The translations under genes and the position numbers were made by a program. From positions 1 through 15,947 of the forward strand of contig JBKBMT010000058.1 in NCBI GenBank assembly GCA_046295655.1: a stretch of DNA of 15,947 bases, given 5' to 3'. Below the pieces are notes generated by a model. That model ran no database searches, had not been told where the DNA came from, and was given only the letters and a program-made list of their open reading frames with translations. Below, in pieces: positions 8,455 through 15,947 of the stretch (position 1 is its first letter; each line of letters begins with the position of its first letter). The DNA is from JBKBMT01 sp046295655. GTDB lineage: Bacteria; Pseudomonadota; Alphaproteobacteria; Rhodobacterales; Rhodobacteraceae.

Positions 8455-11400
8455 CTATTCCGCCGCCACCTCGGCCTGATCCGCCACCTCGGCCAGCAGT
8501 TGCGCATTGCCGCCCGAGGCGGTGGTGTCGATGCACACATGCCGTTCGACCATCACCCAGGACGCATCAGGCATCTCGCGGATCAGCGGCAGGATGGGCC
8601 CGGGCCGTGCTGCCAATGCCGCATGCATCGCCGCCGCCCCGGCATCCTCGCCCCACCAGACCGCCGCCGAGAACCCCTGCAGGACCGACAGCGTCCCCGG
8701 CGGCAGGGCGCCCTTCGGTTCCACCGCAACCCCGCCCGCCGCGCGCACCGCGGCCGCCTGGGCGGCCGCGGCCTCGGCACCGGGGCCAAGGCACAGGACG
8801 GGCGCGCGGGGATGAAGCGACAGGCGGTTCGATTCCCCCGTCGGCCCCGGAAGGTCGTGGCTGCTCACCGGGCGGTCGGGCACATGGGCGCGGGTCAGTG
8901 CGATCTGCACCGCCGCAGGGTCGGCCTCGACCGCCCACGCTCCGGCCGGCGGGGTCGGGCCGCGGGTGAAGCGGGTCAGATAGTGCGGCCCGCCAGCCTT
9001 GGGCCCGGTGCCCGACAGCCCCTCGCCGCCGAACGGCTGGCTTCCGACCACCGCCCCGATCTGGTTGCGGTTGACGTAGATGTTGCCGACGCGCAGCCGC
9101 TCGGTGAGCCGCTGCACACGGTCGTCGATCCGGCTGTGCAGCCCGAAGGTCAGACCATAGCCGGTGGCGTTCACGGCATCGATCACCGCATCCAGTTCCT
9201 CGGCCCGGAAGGTGGCCAGATGCAGCACCGGGCCGAAGATCTCGCGGTCGAGATCGGCGATGCCGCGCACCCGGATCACCGTCGGCCCGACGAAATGTCC
9301 GCCCGCGGGCACCGCAAGCTCCTTCAGGACCCGCCCCTCCGCCTCGGCGGCCTCGACATGGCCAAGGATGCCGGCCGCGGCTTCGGCGTCGATCACCGGG
9401 CCGATATCGGTCGCAAGCCGCCATGGATCGCCGAGCGCCAGTTCGTCCATCGCACCGAACAGCATCTCCTGCACCGCCTCGGCGATGTCCTTCTGCACGT
9501 AGAGGCAGCGCAGCGCCGAACAGCGCTGTCCGGCGGACTGGAAGGCCGAGGCGATGATGTCGCGCACGGCCTGTTCGGGCAGCGCGGTTGAATCGACCAC
9601 CATCGCGTTCAGACCGCCGGTCTCGGCGATCAGGACCGCGCCGGGATCCATGGTCCGGCGGATCGCCTGGGCGGTTTCGGTCGAGCCGGTGAAGGCCACG
9701 CCCGCGACCCGCGGATCGGCCACCAGACGCGCGCCGACGGTCGGGCCGTCGCCGGGCAGCAGTTGCAGGGCGGTCCGCGGCACCCCGGCCCGATGCAGAA
9801 GCCCCACCGCCCGCGCAGCGATCAGGGGCGTCTGTTCGGCGGGCTTGGCCAGGACCGCATTACCGGCTGCCAGCGCCGCGGCGATCTGGCCGGTGAAGAT
9901 GGCCAACGGAAAGTTCCAGGGGCTGATGCAGACGAAGATGCCGCGAGGCGGCCGGGTCAGACCCTCGGCACCGTCGGCGTAGTAACGCAGGAAATCCACA
10001 GCCTCGCGCAGTTCCGATACCGCGTCGGGCAGGGTCTTTCCCGCCTCGCGCGCAAGCAGGGCGAAGATCGCCCCGACGTCGGCCTCGTAAAGATCGGCCG
10101 CCCGGCGCAGCGCTTCGGCGCGCTGCGCAGGCGTCGCGTCCCAGGGCCGGGCCGCGGCCAGCGCGGTCTCCACATCCTCTGACCCGGCCGGACGGACGAT
10201 GCCGACCGGCGCCCCGTCGGCAGGGTTCAAGACGGTCTGCGATGCCCCGCCCCCTGCCCCGGACGCCAGGATCGGACCGGCCTCGAAAGCATGATCGCGG
10301 AAGGGCGCCCTTGCGGCCTCGATGGCAGCGAGATCGCCGGCATCGGTCAGATCCCAACCACGCGAATTGATCCGCGGCGCAAAGATTGCCGGCCCCGCAG
10401 GCAGCGGCCGGCGCGGCAGTTCCAGCGCCGCGAACGGACAGGCGGCGACCGCCTCGGCCGGCACATCCTCGTCCACGATCTGGTTGACGAAGCTCGAATT
10501 GGCACCGTTTTCCAGAAGCCGGCGGACCAGATAGGCCAGCAGATCGCGATGGGCCCCGACGGGCGCATAGATCCGGCAGCGGGTGCCCTCGGTCTGGTGC
10601 ACGATGTCGTGCAGCCTTTCGCCCATGCCGTGCAGGCGCTGGAACTCGAAGGCTGCCGGATCGACGCCTTCCTGCCGCGCCATGTGCAGGACCGCGGCAA
10701 CCGTGTGGGCGTTGTGGGTGGCGAACTGCGGATAGATCCGCCCCGTCAGGCCCAGCAGCCGCCGGGCATGGGCGATGTAGCTGACGTCGGTCGCGTCCTT
10801 GCGCGTGAACACCGGGAAATCGGCGAGCCCCAGCACCTGCGCGCGCTTCACCTCGCTGTCCCAGTAGGCCCCCTTCACCAGCCGCACCATGATGCGCCGG
10901 TCAAGCCGGACGGCCAGATCGTGCAGCCAGTCGATCATCGCCCCGGCCCGGCGCCCGTAGGCCTGCACCACGACCCCGAACCCGTCCCATCCGCGCAGCC
11001 CGGGCTCGGCCAGGACCGCCTCGATCACGTCGGCAGAAAGGTCCAGCCGATCAGCCTCTTCCGCGTCGATGTTGAAGCCGATCCCGGCTGCACGGGCCAG
11101 CCCGGCCAGCGCCGCGACCCGGGGCGCGAGTTCCGTCAGGACACGGTCGCGCTTGGCGGCCTCGTAGCGCGGATGCAGGGCCGACAGCTTGACCGAGATT
11201 CCGGGATTGGTGCGGATGTCGTTGCCGCGCGCCGCGCCCGCGATGGCACCGATGGCGCGGGAGTAGGCCAGCTGGTAGCGGCGTGCATCGGCCTCTGTCC
11301 GGGCCGCCTCGCCCAGCATGTCGTAGCTGTAGGTGAAGCCCCGCGCCTCGGCCTCGGCGGCGCGGCGCATGGCGTCGTCGATCGTCTCCCCCAGCACGAA

Positions 11401-11916
11401 CTGGCGGCCCATTTCCTTCATCGCCCTGCCGACGGCGGCGCGGATCACCGGCTCGCCCAGCCGCCGGATCGCGGCGCGCAGGTGGCCCGCAACGCCGGGT
11501 TCGCGGTCGTCCAGGACCCGGCCGGTCAGCATCAGCGCCCAGGTGGAGGCATTGACCAGCGACGAGGCCGAGCGGCCGAGGTGACGCCCCCAGTCGGAGG
11601 GCGCGATCTTGTCCTCGATCAGCGCGTCCATCGTCTCGGCGTCCGGCACCCGCAGCAGCGCCTCGGCAAGGCACATCAGCGCGATGCCTTCGTCGGTCGA
11701 AAGCCCGTATTCTGCCAGAAACACCTCCATGAGGCCGGGCTTCGCACTGTCGCGGATGCGCCGCACCAGATCGGCTCCGGCCGAGGCGATCGCTGCGCGG
11801 TCGTCGGGTGACAGGCCGGCCTGCGCGACAAGCCCGGCGATCAGCGGACCTTCGGGGGCGAGGCTGGCGCGGGCGATGCGGTGGCGGGGGGTGGCGGCAG
11901 GCGAATCGTCGGGCAT
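8455..11916 (-). CDS. putA: Bifunctional proline dehydrogenase / L-glutamate-gamma-semialdehyde dehydrogenase
   Basis: Oxidises proline to P5C with FAD, passing electrons to quinone at the membrane, then oxidises glutamate semialdehyde to glutamate with NAD+. It has 1153 residues. The proline dehydrogenase barrel spans about 120-490 (RLVKGAYWDSEVKRAQ; the paired R465/R466 of the YLVRRLLENGANS segment bind proline in family members). The aldehyde dehydrogenase spans about 550-985, with SPWNFPLAIFTGQ, FTGSTETAQ, E765 in AETGG and the catalytic C799 in GQRCS. A C-terminal tail of about 165 residues carries GPTGESNRLSLH, a hallmark of longer PutA proteins. There is no N-terminal ribbon-helix-helix domain, so unlike E. 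coli PutA it cannot repress its own gene; the divergent Lrp-type gene probably regulates it. GGAG lies 9 bases before the ATG. Confidence 0.97.
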   Translation of the reverse strand: MPDDSPAATPRHRIARASLAPEGPLIAGLVAQAGLSPDDRAAIASAGADLVRRIRDSAKPGLMEVFLAEYGLSTDEGIALMCLAEALLRVPDAETMDALIEDKIAPSDWGRHLGRSASSLVNASTWALMLTGRVLDDREPGVAGHLRAAIRRLGEPVIRAAVGRAMKEMGRQFVLGETIDDAMRRAAEAEARGFTYSYDMLGEAARTEADARRYQLAYSRAIGAIAGAARGNDIRTNPGISVKLSALHPRYEAAKRDRVLTELAPRVAALAGLARAAGIGFNIDAEEADRLDLSADVIEAVLAEPGLRGWDGFGVVVQAYGRRAGAMIDWLHDLAVRLDRRIMVRLVKGAYWDSEVKRAQVLGLADFPVFTRKDATDVSYIAHARRLLGLTGRIYPQFATHNAHTVAAVLHMARQEGVDPAAFEFQRLHGMGERLHDIVHQTEGTRCRIYAPVGAHRDLLAYLVRRLLENGANSSFVNQIVDEDVPAEAVAACPFAALELPRRPLPAGPAIFAPRINSRGWDLTDAGDLAAIEAARAPFRDHAFEAGPILASGAGGGASQTVLNPADGAPVGIVRPAGSEDVETALAAARPWDATPAQRAEALRRAADLYEADVGAIFALLAREAGKTLPDAVSELREAVDFLRYYADGAEGLTRPPRGIFVCISPWNFPLAIFTGQIAAALAAGNAVLAKPAEQTPLIAARAVGLLHRAGVPRTALQLLPGDGPTVGARLVADPRVAGVAFTGSTETAQAIRRTMDPGAVLIAETGGLNAMVVDSTALPEQAVRDIIASAFQSAGQRCSALRCLYVQKDIAEAVQEMLFGAMDELALGDPWRLATDIGPVIDAEAAAGILGHVEAAEAEGRVLKELAVPAGGHFVGPTVIRVRGIADLDREIFGPVLHLATFRAEELDAVIDAVNATGYGLTFGLHSRIDDRVQRLTERLRVGNIYVNRNQIGAVVGSQPFGGEGLSGTGPKAGGPHYLTRFTRGPTPPAGAWAVEADPAAVQIALTRAHVPDRPVSSHDLPGPTGESNRLSLHPRAPVLCLGPGAEAAAAQAAAVRAAGGVAVEPKGALPPGTLSVLQGFSAAVWWGEDAGAAAMHAALAARPGPILPLIREMPDASWVMVERHVCIDTTASGGNAQLLAEVADQAEVAAE

Positions 11917-11939
11917 GGCGGCGGGCTCCGTTTCGCGGC

Positions 11940-11966
11940 AGAATAGCGCGGAACGACCCGCCGTTC
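11940..11966. promoter_or_regulatory. putA/putR divergent control region with inverted repeat
   Basis: In the 88-base gap, GAACG (11951-11955) and CGTTC (11962-11966) are inverted around a 6-base spacer, a candidate Lrp-type operator. On the minus strand TATTCT (plus 11940-11945) matches -10 TATAAT at four of six positions, about 24 bases before the putA ATG. No recognisable -35 lies at the right spacing, as expected of a promoter needing an activator; the inverted repeat occupies that upstream area. Weak evidence by eye. Confidence 0.35.
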
Positions 11967-12004
11967 GTCCCGATCTTTCGCCCGATGCAGTCGATCCGAC
12001 CGAA

Positions 12005-12481
12005 ATGAAGCCGATATCCGCGCCGTTCGACCTGGACAGTTTCGATCATGCGATCCTCCGGCATCTGGCTGCCGACGGACGCATCTCGATGACCGAACTC
12101 GCCCGCCGCGTCGGGTTGACGAAATCGCCGGTCCAGGCCCGGGTGCGGCGGCTGGAACAGGCGGGCGTGATCGCCGGCTACCGGGCCGTGCTTGACCCGA
12201 TCCGGATGGGACAGGCGCATGTCGCCTTTGTCGAGGTCCGGCTGTCCGACACCCGCGAGGCAGCGTTGCAGGCGTTCAACCGTGCGGTCCGTGCCCTGCC
12301 GGAAGTCGAGGAATGCCACATGATCGCCAGCCGCTTCGACTATCTGCTGAAGGTGCGCACCGCGGACATCCAGGGCTATCGCCGGGTTCTGGCGGAACGG
12401 ATTTCGGCCCTTCCCCACGTCGCCGGCACATCGACCTTCGTCGCCATGGAAAGCGTCAAGGAAGGCGGCGTCCGGCCGTGA
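12005..12481 (+). CDS. putR: Lrp/AsnC-family transcriptional regulator, probable PutR
   Basis: Small DNA-binding regulator of 158 residues, the usual Lrp/AsnC length. An N-terminal helix-turn-helix lies at about 12-60 (LDSFDHAILRHLAADGRIS, then ELARRVGLTKSPVQARVRRLEQAGVI) and is followed by the RAM ligand-binding/oligomerisation domain (about 70-150), with ALPEVEECHMIASRFDYLLKV. It is transcribed divergently from putA. In Rhodobacter capsulatus an Lrp-like activator encoded next to putA is required for putA expression, so proline-responsive activation of putA is the likely role; that is inference from family and position. I chose the ATG at 12005 because earlier residues in the frame read into putA antisense. 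Its ribosome site is weak (only GACCGAA before the ATG), which would fit low expression. Confidence 0.88.
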   Translation: MKPISAPFDLDSFDHAILRHLAADGRISMTELARRVGLTKSPVQARVRRLEQAGVIAGYRAVLDPIRMGQAHVAFVEVRLSDTREAALQAFNRAVRALPEVEECHMIASRFDYLLKVRTADIQGYRRVLAERISALPHVAGTSTFVAMESVKEGGVRP

Positions 12482-12529
12482 CGGTTTGACGCCGGCAGGT
12501 TTGCGGACCATCTTGCATGGCGAAACCGT
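12481..12529. promoter_or_regulatory. Inverted repeat and possible promoter ahead of the four-domain gene
   Basis: ACGGTTT (12481-12487), starting on the last base of the putR stop codon, and AAACCGT (12523-12529) are perfect 7-bp complementary arms 35 bases apart. Between them TTGACG (12486-12491) and CATCTT (12509-12514), spaced 17 bases, could be -35 and -10, though the -10 is poor (three of six). A strong GGGAGG follows ahead of the ATG at 12542. No T-run is present, so this is not a convincing terminator for putR. Confidence 0.3.
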
Positions 12530-12541
12530 AGGGAGGCGCGC

Positions 12542-13768
12542 ATGACACTTCTGTTCCGAACGGCCGTGGTCTGTGCACTGTTGGCCGGAGCGGCAGGCGC
12601 CGAGGCCGAACGGCCGGTGTCCGGCGAAGCGGTCATCCTCGAGCGGGTCGCGCTGAGCCCGGACGCGGTCCTGATCGTGGAACTCGTGGGAATCGACGGC
12701 GCCGTGGCCGCCGAGACGCGCATCCGGACCGATGGCCGGCAGGTTCCGCTGCCGTTCGTGGTCACCGGGACCGACGGCCGCGCCTACAGTCTGCGCAGCG
12801 CGATCTTCGAGGCCGGCGAGACCCGCTTCCTGTCCGAGACCGTGGCCGTCCCGGCCGGCACCGGCGCGCTGAACATCGGCCCGGTGCTGCTGCGCAGGCA
12901 TGTGGCGATGGGGGTCTCGACCCGGTTCCTGTGCGGCGAGACGGTGGCGGATGTCGGCTTCGTCGGGGAAGAGGCGCGGCTCAGGGTGGGCGGCGAGGTC
13001 TTCCGGCTGGCTCCGGTTCCCGCGGCGTCGGGCGCGCGGTTCGAGGCGGATGACGGTTCGGACACCTGGATCTGGTCGAAGGGACCCGAGATCGCCGTGA
13101 CCGTCCGGGGCGAGGCGCTGGCCGACTGCCGGCCGGTTGTGCCGCCGCGGCTGTTGCCGTTCCGCGCGACGGGCAACGAACCGGGCTGGGCGCTGGAACT
13201 CAGCAACACCCGGCTTCTCTATGTCGGCAGCTACGGGGCCGACCGGATCGAGACCGCATTGCCCGAGGCCGAACCCACCCCGACCGGCATCGTCTTCGAC
13301 CTGCCGGTCGAGGGACAGGTGTTCCTTGACGAAGCGCTGTGCCGCGACACGATGACCGGAATACCCTATCCTGTGACGGTGCGGATCGAACGCGGGGGCG
13401 AGGTGTTGAACGGTTGCGGCGGCAATCCGGCCGAACTGCTGATCGGCCCTGAATGGACGATCACTGCGGTCAATGGCACAGCGGTGCCGGCGGATGCCGA
13501 GGCGACGATCCTGTTCGGCACCGACGGTCGCGTTGCGGGCCGTGCCGCCTGCAACCGCTATTCGGGGACATTCTCGATCGGGGGCGAAAGCATGCGCTTC
13601 GGACCCGTCGCGGCGACACGCATGGCCTGTCCCGAGCCGCTCATGTCGCTCGAGCGCGACATCTTCGCGGCGTTCGAGCGCATCGACGGCTTCGATCTGG
13701 GCGACGACGGACGCCTGATCCTGACAGGGGCCGGCGAGATGCGCATCGAGGCGCGGCGCGGCGGCTGA
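12542..13768 (+). CDS. Secreted four-domain protein: YbaY-like, MliC-like, COG3650-like and META/HslJ-like
   Basis: Predicted periplasmic protein of 408 residues. Residues 1-22 are a signal peptide ending AGAEA with no lipobox Cys. Four domains follow by eye. About 24-115 resembles YbaY (VILERVALSPDAVLIVELVG, GRQVPLPF). About 126-198 resembles MliC lysozyme inhibitors (FLCGETVADVGF, then WIWSKGPEIAVTV and a closing C196). About 204-298 resembles COG3650 (FRATGNEPGWALEL, CRDTMTGIPYPVTV, GCGG). About 302-405 is a META/HslJ domain (WTITAVNG, AACNRYSGTF, ATRMACP). The six mature cysteines pair within domains: C131/C196, C267/C292, C337/C363, consistent with one disulfide each in the last three. 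A role in envelope stress or lysozyme resistance is inference from the domains. GGGAGG sits 5 bases before the ATG. It ends 31 bases from the convergent ABC gene. Confidence 0.88.
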   Translation: MTLLFRTAVVCALLAGAAGAEAERPVSGEAVILERVALSPDAVLIVELVGIDGAVAAETRIRTDGRQVPLPFVVTGTDGRAYSLRSAIFEAGETRFLSETVAVPAGTGALNIGPVLLRRHVAMGVSTRFLCGETVADVGFVGEEARLRVGGEVFRLAPVPAASGARFEADDGSDTWIWSKGPEIAVTVRGEALADCRPVVPPRLLPFRATGNEPGWALELSNTRLLYVGSYGADRIETALPEAEPTPTGIVFDLPVEGQVFLDEALCRDTMTGIPYPVTVRIERGGEVLNGCGGNPAELLIGPEWTITAVNGTAVPADAEATILFGTDGRVAGRAACNRYSGTFSIGGESMRFGPVAATRMACPEPLMSLERDIFAAFERIDGFDLGDDGRLILTGAGEMRIEARRGG

Positions 13769-13799
13769 ACGGGCGGTTACGCGGACCGGGCGGCGGGCA

Positions 13800-15581
13800 T
13801 CACTCCGCCGCCAGCGCCCCGTCGGTGAACTGCAACCGGGCGAGCCGGGCGTAGAGCCCGCCCTGAGCGACCAGCGACTCGTGGGTCCCCGTCGCGACGA
13901 TGCGTCCGGCATCGAAGACGACGATACGGTCCGCCCGCTTGACCGTCGCCAGCCTGTGCGCGACCACAAGGACGGTGCGCCCCTGTGCCAGCCGGTCCAC
14001 GGCCGACTGAACCGCCCGTTCGGACTCAGCGTCCAGCGCCGATGTCGCCTCGTCCAGCAACAGCACGGGCGCGTTGCGCAGGATGGCGCGGGCGATCGCG
14101 ATTCGCTGTTTCTGTCCGCCCGAAAGCATCATCCCCCGTTCGCCGACCTGGGTATCATACCCATGCGGCAGCGCGGTGATGAACTCGTGCGCGGCGGCTG
14201 CCCGCGCTGCGGCCTCGACCTCATGATCGCTGGCCCCCGGCCGGCCGAAGCGGATGTTCTCGCGTGCGGTGGTGGCGAAGATCACCGGATCCTGCGGGAC
14301 CAGCGCCATCGCCTGGCGGAAGTCCGAGCGCGCCATCCGGCGCAGATCGATCCCGTCGAGCGTGACCGTTCCGGCATCGGGGTCATAGAACCGCAGCAGG
14401 AGTTGGAGAACCGTGGTCTTGCCCGCGCCCGAGGGGCCGACCAGCGCCACTGTCTCGCCCGGATTCACGGTCAGGTCGATCCCGTCCAGCGCCTGCTGGC
14501 CGGGGCGCGTCGGATAGTGGAAGCGCACGCCATGAAAGCCGATTTCGCCCCGGACCGGCCGGGGCAGCGGCACCGGATCGACCGGATCCTCGACCGTGTC
14601 GGTCACCTGAAGCAGCTCGACCAGCCGTTCCGTCGCCCCGGCGGCGCGCTGCAATTCGCCCCAGATCTCGGACAGTGCGCCGACGGCGCCGGCGACCATG
14701 ACCGCATAGATGACGAACTGGATCAGCTCGCCCGGTGTCATCGCGCCGCCGCGCACGTCGTGCGCCCCGATCCACAGCACACCGACGATGCCGGAAAAGA
14801 CCAGGAAGATGACGATCACCGTCATCTGCGCCCGGGTGACGATGCGCCGGCGCGCGGCATCGAAGCTCGATTCCGTGATGCGCGCGAAATCGCCGCGTGT
14901 TGCGGCCTCGTGGGTGAATGCCTGCACCGTCTGGACGGCCAGCAACGCCTCCGAGGCATTGCCCGACGAGGCCGCGATCCAGTCCTGGGTCTCCCGGCTC
15001 AGCCGGCGCAGCCGGCGGCCCAGCACGACGATCGGCACGATCACCATCGGCACGATCAGCAGCACCAGCCCCGTGAGCTTGGCCGAGGTCAGCATCAGCA
15101 TCGCCAACCCGCCAAGGAGCAGCAGCAGGTTGCGCAGCGCGATCGAGACCGACGAGCCGATCACCGACTGGATCAGCGTCGTGTCCGTGGTCAAGCGGCT
15201 CAGCACCTCACCGGTCATCATGCGTTCGTAGAACGCGGGGCTGAGGCCCAGCACCCGATCGAACAGTGCCCGGCGGATATCGGTGACGACCCGCTCGCCC
15301 AGCCGGCTGACCAGATAGAAGCGCAGGCCGGTGCCCAGCGCCAGCAGCGCCGCCACACCCAGCGCGGCCGCGAAGTACTGGTTGAGAAACTCCACCCCCT
15401 CGCCGAAGCCGTCGACCACGCGCCGCACGGCCAGCGGCAGGGCCAGCGCGACAAGCGCGGTCAGCACCAGCGCCAGCCCAGCCGCCGCGACAAGACGGCG
15501 ATAGGGCCGCAGGAACGGGACCAGCCCGCGCAGCGCCCCGATCCGCCGCGAGGTCGGCCGTTCCTCGGTCGTCTCAGCCAT
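13800..15581 (-). CDS. ABC exporter, fused membrane and ATPase domains (MsbA/LmrA-like)
   Basis: Half-transporter of 593 residues that would act as a homodimer in the inner membrane, exporting a lipid or drug-like substrate. The membrane domain is about residues 20-315, with hydrophobic segments near 31-52, 68-90, 146-166, 168-188, 252-274 and 285-305. The ATPase follows: Walker A GPSGAGKT (382-389), Q-loop VPQDP (428-432), signature LSGGQ (486-490), Walker B VLLLDE (506-511) and switch H542 in VAHRLA. All catalytic residues are present. I chose the ATG at 15581 because GGAGG (plus 15587-15591) lies 5 bases before it; the frame stays open to 15776 but those residues are Arg/Pro-rich and not transporter-like. 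The substrate cannot be read from sequence; the essential lipid A flippase MsbA is one possibility but other exporters of this shape are common in Rhodobacterales. Confidence 0.93.
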   Translation of the reverse strand: MAETTEERPTSRRIGALRGLVPFLRPYRRLVAAAGLALVLTALVALALPLAVRRVVDGFGEGVEFLNQYFAAALGVAALLALGTGLRFYLVSRLGERVVTDIRRALFDRVLGLSPAFYERMMTGEVLSRLTTDTTLIQSVIGSSVSIALRNLLLLLGGLAMLMLTSAKLTGLVLLIVPMVIVPIVVLGRRLRRLSRETQDWIAASSGNASEALLAVQTVQAFTHEAATRGDFARITESSFDAARRRIVTRAQMTVIVIFLVFSGIVGVLWIGAHDVRGGAMTPGELIQFVIYAVMVAGAVGALSEIWGELQRAAGATERLVELLQVTDTVEDPVDPVPLPRPVRGEIGFHGVRFHYPTRPGQQALDGIDLTVNPGETVALVGPSGAGKTTVLQLLLRFYDPDAGTVTLDGIDLRRMARSDFRQAMALVPQDPVIFATTARENIRFGRPGASDHEVEAAARAAAAHEFITALPHGYDTQVGERGMMLSGGQKQRIAIARAILRNAPVLLLDEATSALDAESERAVQSAVDRLAQGRTVLVVAHRLATVKRADRIVVFDAGRIVATGTHESLVAQGGLYARLARLQFTDGALAAE

Positions 15582-15835
15582 AGCCACCTCCGTCCGATGC
15601 CCGTTTACGGTGCCGCCCCTGCGAGGGCAAGAACGGGATCGGCAATCCCGCCTTCGCTGCCTGGTGCCCTCCGGTGTCCGGCGGGGCAAGCGCGACAGCG
15701 TGCGGCAGGACGCGGGGCAGGACCGTGACCGCGGGAAGTTTCGGACCCCGGTGCGACATCGGCGCAAGGCCGGCACGGCCCGACCCCGATCACGCCGGTC
15801 CGCACGCGCCTTTTCCGGACGGGTGCCCGGCGCGG
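15582..15835. other. 254-base intergenic region, no gene supported
   Basis: This gap lies between the ABC exporter start and the next minus-strand stop. Short frames here on both strands are Arg/Pro/Ala-rich and lack ribosome sites. The only structure seen is a 5-bp GC hairpin, GGCCG (15768-15772) and CGGCC (15776-15780) with a 3-base loop; read on the minus strand it is followed by only two T's, so it is a poor terminator for the upstream gene. No clear promoter for the exporter was found. At 254 bases it is the longest gap in the window and probably holds the exporter's promoter. Confidence 0.5.
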
Positions 15836-15947
15836 CTAGCGCGCCAGCATCCGCCGCACCTCGGCCGTGAAATCGCGCAGCACCGACCGCGGGCTTGCCT
15901 CGTCCAGCATCTCGACGATGGTGCGGATCTGGGCGTCGGTCAGGCCG
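15836..15947 (-). CDS. Unidentified protein, C-terminal 36 residues (5' part outside window)
   Basis: A frame open from the right edge runs to a TAG at 15836-15838. The visible end reads LTDAQIRTIVEMLDEASPRS then VLRDFTAEVRRMLAR. It looks like real protein: balanced acidic and basic residues, predicted amphipathic helices and third positions that are mostly G or C. It is too short to name. It points the same way as the ABC exporter but the 254-base gap makes a shared operon uncertain. Confidence 0.6.
   Translation of the reverse strand, partial: GLTDAQIRTIVEMLDEASPRSVLRDFTAEVRRMLAR

Noticed and set aside
11051..13969. A 972-residue open frame on the - strand across the 5' part of putA, putR and the four-domain gene
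   Set aside because: It overlaps three well-supported genes in other frames or strands, and its composition is that of a GC-driven shadow.
13881..15728. A 615-residue + strand frame antisense to the ABC exporter
   Set aside because: It is an Arg/Gln/His-rich mirror of a gene whose catalytic motifs are all intact on the other strand.
15610..15870. Short frames in the 254-base gap, for example an 86-residue Arg-rich one
   Set aside because: No ribosome site, extreme Arg/Ala/Pro content and overlap with the end of the neighbouring minus-strand gene.

Overview
The window is high-GC DNA with dense, mostly housekeeping genes. It looks like chromosomal DNA of an alphaproteobacterium, most likely Rhodobacterales (Rhodobacteraceae). 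This rests on four things: GC-rich third positions that leave long open antisense frames; a small membrane protein of the kind annotated in that order as 'component of SufBCD complex' joined to mfd; an Asp-type (zinc-free) HemB; and a divergent putA/Lrp-type regulator pair like the one described in Rhodobacter capsulatus. Genus and species cannot be fixed from sequence reading alone. I see no mobile element, tRNA, rRNA, CRISPR array or phage gene.

Layout, left to right. The 3' part of argF (+) enters at base 1 and converges on mfd (-). mfd lies downstream of, and overlaps, a four-helix membrane protein gene (-). That gene diverges from hemB (+). hemB is followed by a SYLF-domain lipoprotein gene (+) with its own likely promoter. 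The lipoprotein gene converges on metR (-), which is divergent from metF (+). metF converges with a 7-base gap on putA (-), which is divergent from an Lrp/AsnC regulator, probably putR (+). Next come a four-domain periplasmic protein gene (+), an MsbA-like ABC exporter gene (-), and the 3' end of an unidentified gene (-) running off the right edge.

Two regulator-target pairs explain much of the layout. MetR/metF covers supply of the methyl group for methionine. PutR/putA covers proline breakdown to glutamate. argF (arginine synthesis), hemB (tetrapyrrole synthesis) and mfd (transcription-coupled repair) are unrelated housekeeping functions. Three genes act in the envelope: the SYLF lipoprotein, the four-domain secreted protein and the ABC exporter.

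I did not find a clearly new multi-gene system. The least ordinary item is the 408-residue secreted protein at 12542-13768, which strings together domains resembling YbaY, MliC, COG3650 and META/HslJ and has six mature cysteines falling in pairs, one pair per domain. Small inverted repeats in four intergenic regions are candidate regulatory sites but are weak by eye.
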